From contig UQKM01000008.1 in NCBI GenBank assembly GCA_900541685.1, forward strand, positions 28,688-92,687: DNA of 64,000 nucleotides, written 5' to 3'. The stretch's first letter is position 1. The number at the start of each line of letters is the position of its first letter. Shown piece after piece: positions 41,686 through 50,031 of the stretch. The notes beneath the pieces were generated by a model. The model made no database searches. It was given only the letters and a program-made list of their open reading frames with translations, and had not been told where the DNA came from. This DNA comes from an uncultured Collinsella sp. GTDB lineage: Bacteria; Actinomycetota; Coriobacteriia; Coriobacteriales; Coriobacteriaceae. A program made the translations under genes and the position numbers.

Positions 41686-42795
41686 GTGGCAGTGAAGATT
41701 GAGCGGCGCAACGAGCCGACAGGCGAACAGCTAGCGGCTTCCGTAATCCTAACAGGTGCCTCGGCGCTTCGCATGATGCGCGCCGAGCGCCGGCAGATGG
41801 GCTATATCAGCTGGAAGGACCTTAATCCCGATGAAGAGCGCCGTGTGCTGCGCACGTCGTCGCCCTCGACCGAGGATATCTATCTTCCTGACTTGGTGCG
41901 AATTGGAGCCAAAAGTGGCGAGGTGCAGGAAGATCTGTGCTTGTTGGTGGGATCTGCGGCGCAGCGCCGCCGCATGCCTGGCGTAGGCTGGTCCGTGTGT
42001 TCCGGGTTGCCCGCCGGCTCGATTCTAGAGGTGGAACCGGGGGTGTACAGCCTATCTCCCGAGGCCCTTTGTGTTGCCGTTGCGCGTGAGGTCGGCTGCA
42101 TCCAGGCGTTTGCCCTGGCCCAGGAGCTGTGCTCTAAGATTTCACTGAGCGACCGCGGGAAGTATCTGCCTCCCTACACCTCGCCTGTTACGAATAAACT
42201 TGCAAAGGACAAGGACCAGCCAGCAGACGTGGGCTACTTTGAAGTCGAGCCGGTGCTGATGCCCGATCGTCTGGCAGATTACCTTGCGGCATGCAAGGGG
42301 AATGTGGCCAAACAGCTGCTGCGTCTGTGTCCCTATCTTTCGGAAAACCTGCTCTCGCCCATGGAGTGCATCATGCTCGCCCTGTTTTCGCTTCCGTTTT
42401 CCTATGGCGGGTTTGCCTGCGGACCTTTTAAGACCGACTACAAGATCGAGTTCGATGACCGTGCGCAGGCAATCTCGGGGATGCCCCATGCAGTTTGCGA
42501 TGCATATCAGGAGGCAGCCCGGTTTGACCTGGAATACAACGGTGAGCTGGGCCATTCCTCTCGGAGGGGACGTATCCATGATGAAAAGCGCAACACGGGC
42601 TTGATTACTATGGGAATCGAGGTCGCGACGGTCAACAACGAAATGCTCTGTGACATGGAAGCGATGGAAGCGCTCGCATGGCGCATGCACCAGCGTATGC
42701 GAAAGCGGTACCGGAATCGTGTCGATGCCCGCAGGAAGAAGCAAGAGGCGTTGCTTAACACGCTGCGGGCGTGTTTTGGGCTTAAGCCGGTCTAA
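41686..42795 (+). CDS. Possible AbiEi/DUF559-like protein with PD-(D/E)XK-type C-terminus
   Basis: 369 residues from the GTG at 41686, with AGGGGTGG at 41673-41680 as ribosome site. The middle part has an arrangement I associate with actinobacterial DUF559-type proteins: TGASALRMMRAER, then EPGVYSLSPEALCVAVAREVG. The C-terminus has FDLEYNGELGH, a 'RIHDEKRNTGLITMG' helix-start and IEVATV, resembling the E-x-x-G-x-x-H ... D-x-x-R ... L layout of Vsr-like PD-(D/E)XK nucleases. This is inference from pattern memory; the catalytic assignment is not certain. It is in the same transcript as comF, which would fit DNA processing. Dispersed repeat copy C follows 35 bases later. Confidence 0.5.
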   Translation: MAVKIERRNEPTGEQLAASVILTGASALRMMRAERRQMGYISWKDLNPDEERRVLRTSSPSTEDIYLPDLVRIGAKSGEVQEDLCLLVGSAAQRRRMPGVGWSVCSGLPAGSILEVEPGVYSLSPEALCVAVAREVGCIQAFALAQELCSKISLSDRGKYLPPYTSPVTNKLAKDKDQPADVGYFEVEPVLMPDRLADYLAACKGNVAKQLLRLCPYLSENLLSPMECIMLALFSLPFSYGGFACGPFKTDYKIEFDDRAQAISGMPHAVCDAYQEAARFDLEYNGELGHSSRRGRIHDEKRNTGLITMGIEVATVNNEMLCDMEAMEALAWRMHQRMRKRYRNRVDARRKKQEALLNTLRACFGLKPV

Positions 42796-42830
42796 TTCAC
42801 GTCGAAAATAGGGGGTTAATCATATGCCCT

Positions 42831-43045
42831 GGCCAAAATATGGCAAATATGAGTACTGTCACTAAATCAGTAACAGCAAAATCAAGGAATTTAGGACTCG
42901 GAGGCGTCATAAAGTAAGAAGATAATAAACAAATGTAGAATAACTAAGCATCAGGTTGGCGACACTGAGCGCAAAATCTGTCCGAGAGGCTAAAACTGCC
43001 TGTTACTAAATTGGTGACAGTACTCATATTTGCCATTTTTTGGCC
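42831..43045. repeat. Dispersed inverted-repeat element, copy C
   Basis: A 215-bp noncoding element with 32-base inverted arms at 42831-42862 and 43014-43045 (core CAAATATGAGTACTGT). Here pairing of the arms extends inward: ACTAAATCAGTAACAG on the left matches CTGTTACTAAATTGGT on the right with few mismatches, giving about 47-bp arms. The right end carries six T followed by GGCC. Interior AATAATAAACAAATG resembles copy B. Confidence 0.8.
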
Positions 43046-43048
43046 ACA

Positions 43049-43095
43049 GCACCCTAGGAAGGGTGCCCCGGAGCTCCCCATAGGGGAGCTCCGGG
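43049..43095 (+). terminator. Two adjacent hairpins after repeat copy C
   Basis: GCACCCT/AGGGTGC (43049-43066) is followed by a perfect 13-bp stem CCCGGAGCTCCCC with GGGGAGCTCCGGG around ATA (43067-43095). No T-run follows, so termination is uncertain. Confidence 0.5.
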
Positions 43096-43167
43096 CTTCA
43101 CAGGGGCACGAATAGCCCACTCCGACCTGCGAAATCTGTACTCGCGATGCGAATGACGCCCCTAACC

Positions 43168-43196
43168 TTAAACTTTAGCTTGAACTTAGCTATAAT
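43168..43196 (+). promoter_or_regulatory. Strong promoter for the lipoprotein gene or a leader RNA
   Basis: TTAAAC at 43168-43173 and a perfect TATAAT at 43191-43196 with a 17-base spacer. The nearest credible protein start is 43546, so the transcript would have a leader of roughly 340 bases. Confidence 0.7.
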
Positions 43197-43202
43197 GCGC
43201 TA

Positions 43203-43527
43203 CGTTCCTACCAGGCTGTGGTTGCGGACGGACGAAATGCCCGTCCTAGTCCAAGACAGACGCGGTCAAAGGGATCCACGTAAGCGACCGCGTGCGCGCG
43301 GCGCGATCATGGCGCGTCCTAGATGTAAGCCGCACCGTCCGTTCTACTTTCTTTGGGGCAATACCGCCTCGCGGGCGAGCGGGCCAGTCGTGAAGGTGGC
43401 TGCGGCCTCCCGAGCAAACACCCCGGTGCGCAAGTGTGGGGTCAAATACCAGGTCAGCTGGTGGGAACAATCTGATATTCCGCGCATCGCACGGATCGTA
43501 TACGACACAGAAGGCAGGGTAGTGGAC
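43203..43527 (+). ncRNA. Long structured leader or small RNA of unknown class
   Basis: This stretch between a strong promoter and the lipoprotein start can form several short GC-rich stems, for example CGCGGTC with GACCGCG (about 43261-43295) and GCCTCGC with GCGAGC near 43370. It stays open in the lipoprotein frame but would encode an Arg/Pro-rich segment without a signal peptide or ribosome site, so translation is doubted. I could not match it to 6S, SRP, RNase P or tmRNA hallmarks. Confidence 0.35.
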
Positions 43528-43545
43528 ATGGTGAGGGGCAGCTTG

Positions 43546-44553
43546 ATGCACGCGGCTCGGTTAGGTGCTGGGACCGCAGCGGTCATCGCCGTTTTGGGTC
43601 TGAGCGGATGCGCGTTCAACCCGCTGTCTACGTTCACGACTCCCACGATCGACCAGATCGAGTACGAGACCGTCACGCCCACGGTGTCGGATGATGCCCT
43701 GTTCACCCCCGGTACCCTGACGGTCGCCCTCGATACTTCCGATGCGCCGCAGGCCATGCAGGGCACCGACGGCGAGCTCACGGGGTATGCGGTCGACGCT
43801 GCCCGCGCCCTTGCAAGCCGTATGGGCCTTAAGGTCGCCTTTGTCGATGCGTCCTCGGCAGGTTCCGCGCTCGGTGACAAAAAGGCTGATATCTTTATCT
43901 GCGAGATCAACTCCACGGATGGGGACGTTAGCTCGCTCGGCACCTGCCTGTACGATGCCGCTTCCGTGTTCGGTAAAACCAGCGATGGTGGGTCGCTGAG
44001 CGTTTCCACCGATACCCTTAACACGTCTACTCTGGGTATCCAGATGTCCTCGGCCTCGCAGGAGGCGCTTGCTAAGCAGAGCATCACCGCCAACCAAAAG
44101 ACTTACTCCAACATCAACGAGTGCTTTGAGGCGCTCGAGTCCGGCGAGGTCGACTATGTGATCTGCGACTCCACGGCTGGCGGTTACCTTGCGCGCCTGA
44201 TGAGCGAGATCTCCTATGTCGGTGCGCTCGAGGCGCCCTCGACGCTTGGTGTTGCAGGCCTTTCGTCCAATGACGAACTGTGTCGTGCCGTGAGCGATGC
44301 CCTCGACGGTATTACGGCCGACGGCACGCTCGAGGCGGTCCACTGCGTCTGGTACGGCACGATGCCCTACGACCTCACCACTAAGACGGTTTCGGGCGCT
44401 AACGTGCAGCCGGGCGACTCTGAGTCCAGTGAGACCACGTCTTCCGGCAGCGAGTCCTCCGATTCCAACAATGAGACCGCATCCTCCGAGGACAAATCGT
44501 CCAGCCAGGAAGGCACCATCACCGACGACGACATTAACAAGCTTAATAGCTAG
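43546..44553 (+). CDS. Family 3-type solute-binding lipoprotein
   Basis: 335 residues from ATG 43546, with GAGGGG seven bases upstream; ATG 43528 is an alternative. MHAARLGAGTAAVIAVLGLSGC is a lipoprotein signal with Cys22 as the lipid-anchored residue. The body resembles amino-acid binding proteins of ABC importers: LTVALDTSDAPQA, GELTGYAVDAARALASRMGLKVAFVD, and a later EALESGEVDYVICDS hinge segment. The C-terminal 50 residues are a Ser/Glu/Thr-rich tail. No permease or ATPase gene is adjacent, so it is an orphan receptor or has a non-transport role. Confidence 0.75.
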   Translation: MHAARLGAGTAAVIAVLGLSGCAFNPLSTFTTPTIDQIEYETVTPTVSDDALFTPGTLTVALDTSDAPQAMQGTDGELTGYAVDAARALASRMGLKVAFVDASSAGSALGDKKADIFICEINSTDGDVSSLGTCLYDAASVFGKTSDGGSLSVSTDTLNTSTLGIQMSSASQEALAKQSITANQKTYSNINECFEALESGEVDYVICDSTAGGYLARLMSEISYVGALEAPSTLGVAGLSSNDELCRAVSDALDGITADGTLEAVHCVWYGTMPYDLTTKTVSGANVQPGDSESSETTSSGSESSDSNNETASSEDKSSSQEGTITDDDINKLNS

Positions 44554-44870
44554 TTATTGCTAGGGGTGGTGTCTTCTATACGTTGGAAAGGACACCTCTT
44601 CACGGTTTCAACACGCACTGCCGGACTTCCCCAATAGGGGAGCCCGGCTTTTTCATCTCTATAAAACCAGCAGTTCAAAGCCAATTTTCGGGACCAAATA
44701 CAAAGTCGCCGGCTCCCTCCTATAGCGCACTTTGCCACAGAAAAGTGCGAGACTTCGGTATGCGGTATCAAGCAATCGTTATTCGGGTCTTTGGGAATCC
44801 GCGTGATTAAATGCACGGCAATGGGTACATAGCCAGTACAGTAAGTCCCCGAGGCAGATTGGAGCCACGT
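44554..44870. other. Intergenic region between the lipoprotein gene and hpf
   Basis: 317 bases holding a terminator at 44620-44653 and, beyond it, the region upstream of hpf. No gene is apparent, and I could not choose a promoter among several weak AT-rich hexamers. Confidence 0.5.
44620..44653 (+). terminator. Terminator after the lipoprotein gene
   Basis: GCCGGACTTCCCC pairs with GGGGAGCCCGGC (one bulge) around AATA and ends in TTTTT. Confidence 0.85.
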
Positions 44871-45455
44871 ATGGATATCAAGGTTTCTGGACGCAAGACG
44901 ACGGTAACCGATGCTCTGCGTGCGCATGTGGATGAGAAGATCGGCGAGGCGCTCAAGGTTTTCGATATCGAGCCCATGACGGTCGACGTTGTACTTCGCT
45001 ATGAGAAGAACCCCTCGAACCCCAACCCGGCAATCGTCGAGGTTACGGTTCGCGCCCGCGGTTCGGTGATTCGCGTTGCCGAGCACGGTGCAGATATGTA
45101 CGCCGCCATCGACCTCTCCGCCGATAAGGTCACCCGCCAGCTGCGCAAGTTCAAGACCAAGGTTGTGGACAACCGCCAGGGTGGTGCCAGCGCAGCGGAT
45201 GTTGCACCGGTCGAGCGTGTCGAGGATCTGGCCGACCTGCTGCTGCCCGAGGACGACGACGACCTGCTCGTCCGCGAGAAGGTCATCGATGTCACCCCGA
45301 TGACTGAGGAGCAGGCGCTGGTGCAGACCGATCTGCTGGGCCACGACTTCTACGTGTTCGAGAACGCGACGACTGGCCTCATCAATGTGGTGTATCACCG
45401 TAAGAATGGTGGATATGGCATCATCAAGCCCCGTATCGAAACACTTGACGAGTAA
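44871..45455 (+). CDS. hpf: Long-form ribosome hibernation-promoting factor
   Basis: 194 residues from ATG 44871 behind GGAGCC. The N-terminal 100 residues are the HPF/RaiA fold (MDIKVSGRKTTVTDALRAHV ... DMYAAIDLSADKVTRQLRKFK). After an acidic linker with a run of Asp, the C-terminal domain contains EQALVQTDLLGHDFYVFENA and INVVYHRKNGGYGII, which dimerises ribosomes into 100S particles in long HPF. It acts in stationary phase or stress. Single-gene unit between terminators. Confidence 0.95.
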   Translation: MDIKVSGRKTTVTDALRAHVDEKIGEALKVFDIEPMTVDVVLRYEKNPSNPNPAIVEVTVRARGSVIRVAEHGADMYAAIDLSADKVTRQLRKFKTKVVDNRQGGASAADVAPVERVEDLADLLLPEDDDDLLVREKVIDVTPMTEEQALVQTDLLGHDFYVFENATTGLINVVYHRKNGGYGIIKPRIETLDE

Positions 45456-45484
45456 AATACGTTAACTTGCATGAGTTAACGGTT

Positions 45485-45516
45485 GGCGGCCATCCCATGC
45501 GGGTGGCCGCCTTTTT
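45485..45516 (+). terminator. Terminator after hpf
   Basis: GGCGGCCATCCC pairs with GGGTGGCCGCC around ATGC and is followed by TTTTT. Confidence 0.88.
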
Positions 45517-45534
45517 ACGTAAGGAGTCGCTTTG

Positions 45535-46557
45535 ATGGACAAGGCCGCATCCGCCGGTCATTCGGACCGTTGCCGCATCGTCGTCGATACCTGCTGCGAC
45601 TTTAGCCCCGAGGTCGCCGCGAACCTCGATGTCGATATCTTGGGTTTCCCCTTCATTATCGATGGCGAGGAGCGCACGGATGACATCTGGTCGAGCATCA
45701 CACCCAAGGAGTTCTACGACCGCATGCGCGCCGGTGCCCGCGTGTCCACCTCGGCTGTGTCGCTCGGTCGCTATATCGAGTTCTTTACCGAGTGCGCCAA
45801 AGAGGGTACGCCCACGGTCTACCTGTGCTTTACCTCGGCGCTGTCGTCGAGCTACAACTCCGCGTGCCAGGCGGCGGACGCCGTGCGCGCCGAGTATCCC
45901 AACTTTGAGCTGTACGTGGTCGACAACGCTCTGCCCTGTGCGACCGGCGAGCTCTTGGCGCTTGAGGCCGTGCGCCAGCGTTCGGCGGGACTGACCGCCA
46001 AGCAGCTGGTCGACTGGGCAAACGAGGCCAAGACCTATGTCCACGGTTACTTTACGCTCGAGAGCTTTGACGCGCTGGCTGCCGGCGGCCGCATTCCGCC
46101 CGCGGCGGCACAGCTCACGGCAAAGCTCGACGTCAAACCCGAGCTGTCCTACGACCTGGCCGGCTCGCTGTCGCTGATCGGCGTCAACCGCGGTCGCAAG
46201 AAGGCGCTCAAGTCCATTCTCAAGTCGTTCCGCGAGAACTATGTGCCCGATCGCACCATGCCCATCGCCATTATGACGGCCGATGCCGAAAAGGACGGCG
46301 ACTGGCTCGAGGCCGCCATCCGCAAGGAGGAAGGCTGTGCCGACGTGACCATCATCCGCAGCTCTGTGGGCCCCACCATTGGCTCGCACGTGGGCCCCGG
46401 CATGGTGGCTTGCGCGTTTTGGGGCAAGAACCGCGCCGACAAGGCGTCGCTTTCCGACCGCATCGCCCGCCGCGTGCGCGGTCAGTGGGCAAGTAACGCG
46501 GCCGTAATCGCCCTCGACTCACAGCCCAACGCTGGCACCGAGTATTCAACCTGGTAA
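45535..46557 (+). CDS. DegV-family fatty-acid-binding protein
   Basis: 340 residues from ATG 45535, eight bases after AAGGAG. DegV signatures are IVVDTCCDFSPEVAA at the N-terminus, RAGARVSTSAVSLG, CFTSALSSSYNSA, LEAVRQRSAGLT and ESFDALAAGGRI. The family binds a fatty acid in a cleft and, in Firmicutes, serves the FakA fatty-acid kinase. At 340 residues it is longer than the usual 280, with extra sequence at the C-terminus. No fakA is nearby. Followed by the dehydrogenase after 28 bases. Confidence 0.9.
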   Translation: MDKAASAGHSDRCRIVVDTCCDFSPEVAANLDVDILGFPFIIDGEERTDDIWSSITPKEFYDRMRAGARVSTSAVSLGRYIEFFTECAKEGTPTVYLCFTSALSSSYNSACQAADAVRAEYPNFELYVVDNALPCATGELLALEAVRQRSAGLTAKQLVDWANEAKTYVHGYFTLESFDALAAGGRIPPAAAQLTAKLDVKPELSYDLAGSLSLIGVNRGRKKALKSILKSFRENYVPDRTMPIAIMTADAEKDGDWLEAAIRKEEGCADVTIIRSSVGPTIGSHVGPGMVACAFWGKNRADKASLSDRIARRVRGQWASNAAVIALDSQPNAGTEYSTW

Positions 46558-46585
46558 TAACACCCAACCCAAAAGGAAAGGTTTC

Positions 46586-47665
46586 ATGGCAAACAAGCTC
46601 TCCGTCGCATTTATCGGCACCGGAATCATGGGTGCCCCCATTGCCGGCCACATCCTGGATGCCGGCTATCCCGTCACGGTCAACAACCGCACTAAGTCCA
46701 AGGCCGCCGCGCTTATCGAGCGCGGTGCCGTTTGGGCCGATACGCCGGCAGATGCCGTGGCGAACGCCGACGTCGTCTTTACCATGGTGGGTTATCCCTC
46801 CGAGGTCGAGGAGCTCTACCTGGCGGGCGACGGCCTGCTCGCGTGCACAAAGCCTGGCGCGGTCCTGATCGACCTCACCACGAGCTCGCCCGAGCTCGCG
46901 CGCGATATTGCCGAGGCCGCCCAGGTTTCCGGCCGCATGGCGTTTGACTGCCCCGTCACCGGCGGCGAGTCCGGTGCTATCGCCGGCACGCTCACGGCCA
47001 TCGTGGGCGCCACCGAGAACGACATCGCCCCGGTCCGCGACATCCTTTCCACCTTTGCGGCAACTATCTGCTGCTTCGATGGCGCCGGCAAGGGCCAGGC
47101 TGCCAAGCTCGCCAACCAGGTGTCGCTGGGCGCCTGCATGGTCGGCATGGCCGATGCGCTGGCGTTTGCCGAGCTGAGCGGCCTTGATCTGGAGAAGACC
47201 CGTCAGATGATCCTGGGCGGCACCGGCAAGTCCGGCGCCATGGAGAGCCTGGCACCCAAGGCGCTCGACGGCGATTACAAGCCCGGCTTTATGGTCGAGC
47301 ACTTTATTAAGGACCTGCGCTTGGCGCTCGCCTATGCCGACGATCGCGAGCTTGCGCTGCCCGGCGCCGACGTGGCCCTTACGCTCTACGACATGCTCGA
47401 TGCCATCGGTGGTGCCAAGCTGGGCACCCAGGCCATCACGGTCCTCTATAAGGAGGAGGCCGACGCCATCGCCGCTGGTCTGGACTGGTCGCAGTATCGT
47501 CCCGAGGAGCACGGTGCCCACGAGGAAGGCTGCGGTTGCGGCGAGCATGGCGACGACCACGAGTGCTGCGGTGGCCACCACCACGGCGAGGACCACGAGT
47601 GCTGCGGCGGTCACGGTCACGATGACGGCCACGAGTGCTGCTGCGGCCACCATCACGAGGAGTAG
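46586..47665 (+). CDS. Beta-hydroxyacid dehydrogenase with a His/Cys-rich C-terminal tail
   Basis: 359 residues from ATG 46586 behind AAAGGAAAGG. VAFIGTGIMGAPIAGHIL is the Rossmann NAD(P) loop; DCPVTGGESGAIAGTL is the substrate loop and GKGQAAKLANQVSLGACM includes the catalytic Lys, as in 3-hydroxyisobutyrate/tartronate-semialdehyde reductases. The enzyme domain ends near residue 305. The last 50 residues contain 14 His and 9 Cys in three repeats of a HECCGGH-like unit, a plausible metal-binding tail I do not know from other members. The substrate is not determined. The neighbouring small membrane gene starts six bases later. Confidence 0.85.
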   Translation: MANKLSVAFIGTGIMGAPIAGHILDAGYPVTVNNRTKSKAAALIERGAVWADTPADAVANADVVFTMVGYPSEVEELYLAGDGLLACTKPGAVLIDLTTSSPELARDIAEAAQVSGRMAFDCPVTGGESGAIAGTLTAIVGATENDIAPVRDILSTFAATICCFDGAGKGQAAKLANQVSLGACMVGMADALAFAELSGLDLEKTRQMILGGTGKSGAMESLAPKALDGDYKPGFMVEHFIKDLRLALAYADDRELALPGADVALTLYDMLDAIGGAKLGTQAITVLYKEEADAIAAGLDWSQYRPEEHGAHEEGCGCGEHGDDHECCGGHHHGEDHECCGGHGHDDGHECCCGHHHEE

Positions 47666-47670
47666 CGCCT

Positions 47671-48099
47671 ATGAGCTGGACGTTCGTGGTGCTTGCGCTG
47701 GTGCTCTTTCTCTTTGCGATCTACATCGGCTTTTTGTGCGGCCAGTGGGCCTGCGAAAAGCGCGTCATCACCAAGCGCGACTACTGGATCGCCAACTTTG
47801 CAGGAGCGGCGGCAGTCGTCCTGCTGACTTGGGTGTTCTCGCTGTTCCCGCTGGTGCAGTTTGCGCCGATTGGCTGGCTCGGCGGCTTTATCGCCGGCCT
47901 TAAGATGAGCTTTGGCGAGTCCGTCGGCCCGTGGCGCAAGCACGACGAGGTTTTTAACGTCAACAAAGCCCATCGCGCCGCCGCCGATGCGGGCGATGCC
48001 GAGGAGCGCCGCCGTGCGCGTCGCAAGGGCGCAGCCAACCGGCAGCTCATCTCGGTCACCGATGACAGCAAGGGTGCTGGCAAGCACGCTAAGAAATAG
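47671..48099 (+). CDS. Small membrane protein with basic tail
   Basis: 142 residues from ATG 47671 behind GAGGAG. Hydrophobic segments near 4-24 and 42-76 predict two or three membrane helices; the C-terminal 50 residues are hydrophilic, with RRRARRKG near 110. It lies between the His-tailed dehydrogenase (six bases) and the HEAT-repeat gene (16 bases), so it is probably in one operon with them. I do not recognise the family. Confidence 0.65.
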   Translation: MSWTFVVLALVLFLFAIYIGFLCGQWACEKRVITKRDYWIANFAGAAAVVLLTWVFSLFPLVQFAPIGWLGGFIAGLKMSFGESVGPWRKHDEVFNVNKAHRAAADAGDAEERRRARRKGAANRQLISVTDDSKGAGKHAKK

Positions 48100-48114
48100 T
48101 AAGAAGAGGTAACT

Positions 48115-48813
48115 ATGGCAGAAAATAAAGACGAACAGCTCACCGACGAGGAGCTGGCACAGCTCCAGCTGGCAGAGGAGAACGAGAACGCCGTCGACCG
48201 TCTGGTCCAGGAGCTCGGCTGCCCCACGCGCCGCATCCGCCAGTTTGCCGCCCGCGTGCTGCACCTGCTTGCCGAGCGCGATCCGCAGCGCGTCGAGCCC
48301 TGCGTACCCGCGCTGATCGAGGCGCTCGACCGCCCCGAGGCGCAGACCCGCTGGGAGGCCCTCGATGCCCTGACGGCGCTCGCCACCACCTGCCCCGAGC
48401 AGCTGGGCGATGCCTTTGAGGGCGCCGAGACCGCACTGTTCGACGAGATCTCCTCCACGCTGCGCTATGCCGCCTTCCGCCTGCTGTGCGTGTGGGGTGC
48501 CACGAGTGTCGAGCGTTCGCGCGAGGCTTGGCCCATCCTGGATGAGGCCATCCAGTGCTACCACGGCGACCTTGAGTATCGCGACATGCTCGGTTGCCTG
48601 TACGAGTTTTGCCAGGGCGAGATCGACGCCGAGGTCGCAGAGAAGCTTGCGCTGCGCCTTAAGTTCGACGCCGAGAACGGCAAGGGCAGCTATCTCAAGG
48701 CCCGTTCGAGCGAGATTTGCGAAATGCTTGTTAAACGTTTTGGCCTGGATCTCTCCAAAAAGAAGAAGCGTGCTAGCGTTAAAAAATCTGACGACGCCGA
48801 AGACGAGGAGTAA
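48115..48813 (+). CDS. HEAT-repeat-like protein
   Basis: 232 residues from ATG 48115 behind AAGAGG. Pairs of helices such as RRIRQFAARVLHLLAERDP and RWEALDALTALATTCPEQ look like HEAT repeats over residues 25-190, a scaffold for protein contacts. The C-terminus is Lys-rich then acidic (KKKKRASVKK, DDAEDEE). It ends six bases before the dehydrogenase at 48820 and so is part of the same transcript; it could be a partner or adaptor of one of these proteins. Confidence 0.7.
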   Translation: MAENKDEQLTDEELAQLQLAEENENAVDRLVQELGCPTRRIRQFAARVLHLLAERDPQRVEPCVPALIEALDRPEAQTRWEALDALTALATTCPEQLGDAFEGAETALFDEISSTLRYAAFRLLCVWGATSVERSREAWPILDEAIQCYHGDLEYRDMLGCLYEFCQGEIDAEVAEKLALRLKFDAENGKGSYLKARSSEICEMLVKRFGLDLSKKKKRASVKKSDDAEDEE

Positions 48814-48819
48814 CAGATT

Positions 48820-49905
48820 ATGGCGCACGATGTAGTCCTGATTCCCGGTGACGGTATCGGTCCCGAGATTACGCAGGCCATGCGCCGCGTGGTCGAGGCT
48901 GCCGGTGTCCAGATCAACTGGAACGTCCAGGAGGCCGGTGCCGGCGTCATGGACGAGTTTGGCACGCCGCTGCCCCAACATGTGCTCGATGCGGTCGCCG
49001 AGACCAAGGTTGCCATCAAGGGCCCCATCACCACGCCGGTCGGCACAGGCTTCCGCAGCGTTAACGTCGCCCTGCGCAAGCACTTCGACCTGTACGCCTG
49101 CGTGCGCCCCTGCCTGTCGCAGCCGGGCGATGGCTCGCGCTTCCGCGACGTCGACCTGGTCATCGTGCGCGAGAACACCGAGGACCTCTACGCCGGCATC
49201 GAGTTTGATGAGGGCGCTGCCGAGGTCGAGGAGCTCTCACAGCTCGTCGAGCGTTCGGGCCAAAAGACCTTCGCCGCCGATTCCGCCATCTCGATCAAGC
49301 CGATCTCCATCGCCAAGAGCCGTCGCATTGTGGAGTATGCCTTTGAGTACGCCCGCCGCTGCGGCCGCAAAAAGGTGACGGCCGTGCACAAGGCCAACAT
49401 CATGAAGGCGACCGACGGCCTGTTCCTGCGCGTGGCGCGCAAGGTGGCCGCCAGCTATCCCGATATCGAGTTCAACGACAAGATCGTCGACGCCACCTGC
49501 ATGGGTCTGGTCCAGAACCCCAATGACTTCGATGTCCTGGTGCTGCCCAACTTGTACGGCGACATCGTGAGCGACCTGTGCGCCGGCCTGGTGGGCGGCT
49601 TAGGGATGGCCCCCGGCTCCAACATCGGTGCCGACTGCGCAATCTTTGAGGCAACGCACGGCTCCGCGCCCGATATCGCGGGCCAGGATATCGCCAACCC
49701 CACGGCCGAGATTCTGTCTGCGGCTATGATGCTCGATCATCTGGGCGAGAACGATGCGGCCAATCGCATCCGCGCCGCCGTGTCCGCCACGCTCGACGAG
49801 GGCAAGCAGGTTACCGGCGACGTACGTCGTGCCCAGACCGGTTCTGTCGAGGGTGCGGTGGGTACGCAGGCATTTGCCGATGCCGTTATCGCGCACCTGG
49901 CCTAA
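48820..49905 (+). CDS. Isocitrate/isopropylmalate dehydrogenase-family enzyme, probably NAD-isocitrate dehydrogenase
   Basis: 361 residues. IPGDGIGPEITQAM is the family N-terminus; KGPITTPVGTGFRSVNVALRK contains the substrate-phosphorylation-type Ser loop of isocitrate-specific members, and LYACVRP, VRENTEDLYAG, HKANIMK and NLYGDIVSDLCAGLVGG give the Arg, Tyr, Lys and Asp residues for substrate and metal. The TEDLYAG and SVNVALRK forms favour isocitrate or homoisocitrate over isopropylmalate. No leu genes are adjacent. It would supply 2-oxoglutarate. Confidence 0.85.
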   Translation: MAHDVVLIPGDGIGPEITQAMRRVVEAAGVQINWNVQEAGAGVMDEFGTPLPQHVLDAVAETKVAIKGPITTPVGTGFRSVNVALRKHFDLYACVRPCLSQPGDGSRFRDVDLVIVRENTEDLYAGIEFDEGAAEVEELSQLVERSGQKTFAADSAISIKPISIAKSRRIVEYAFEYARRCGRKKVTAVHKANIMKATDGLFLRVARKVAASYPDIEFNDKIVDATCMGLVQNPNDFDVLVLPNLYGDIVSDLCAGLVGGLGMAPGSNIGADCAIFEATHGSAPDIAGQDIANPTAEILSAAMMLDHLGENDAANRIRAAVSATLDEGKQVTGDVRRAQTGSVEGAVGTQAFADAVIAHLA

Positions 49906-49964
49906 GGCATGCACACTGCAAACGCCTAAATAGTACTTAAGTGTTTGCGTATAACCTAAGAATC

Positions 49965-49993
49965 AATACGCCCGGCGCTCTGTCGGGCGTATT
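49965..49993 (+). terminator. Hairpin after the dehydrogenase gene
   Basis: AATACGCCCG pairs perfectly with CGGGCGTATT around a nine-base loop; the following CTATT makes only a weak T-run. Confidence 0.6.
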
Positions 49994-50031
49994 CTATTGG
50001 GGACTATGTTTCCTAACAAGGAGTAACCGAT

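Noticed and set aside
43147..43527. N-terminal extension of the lipoprotein
   Set aside because: It would bury the lipoprotein signal peptide in the middle of the protein and has no ribosome site.
43203..43527. 6S RNA, SRP RNA, tmRNA or RNase P RNA
   Set aside because: Characteristic conserved segments of each were not found.
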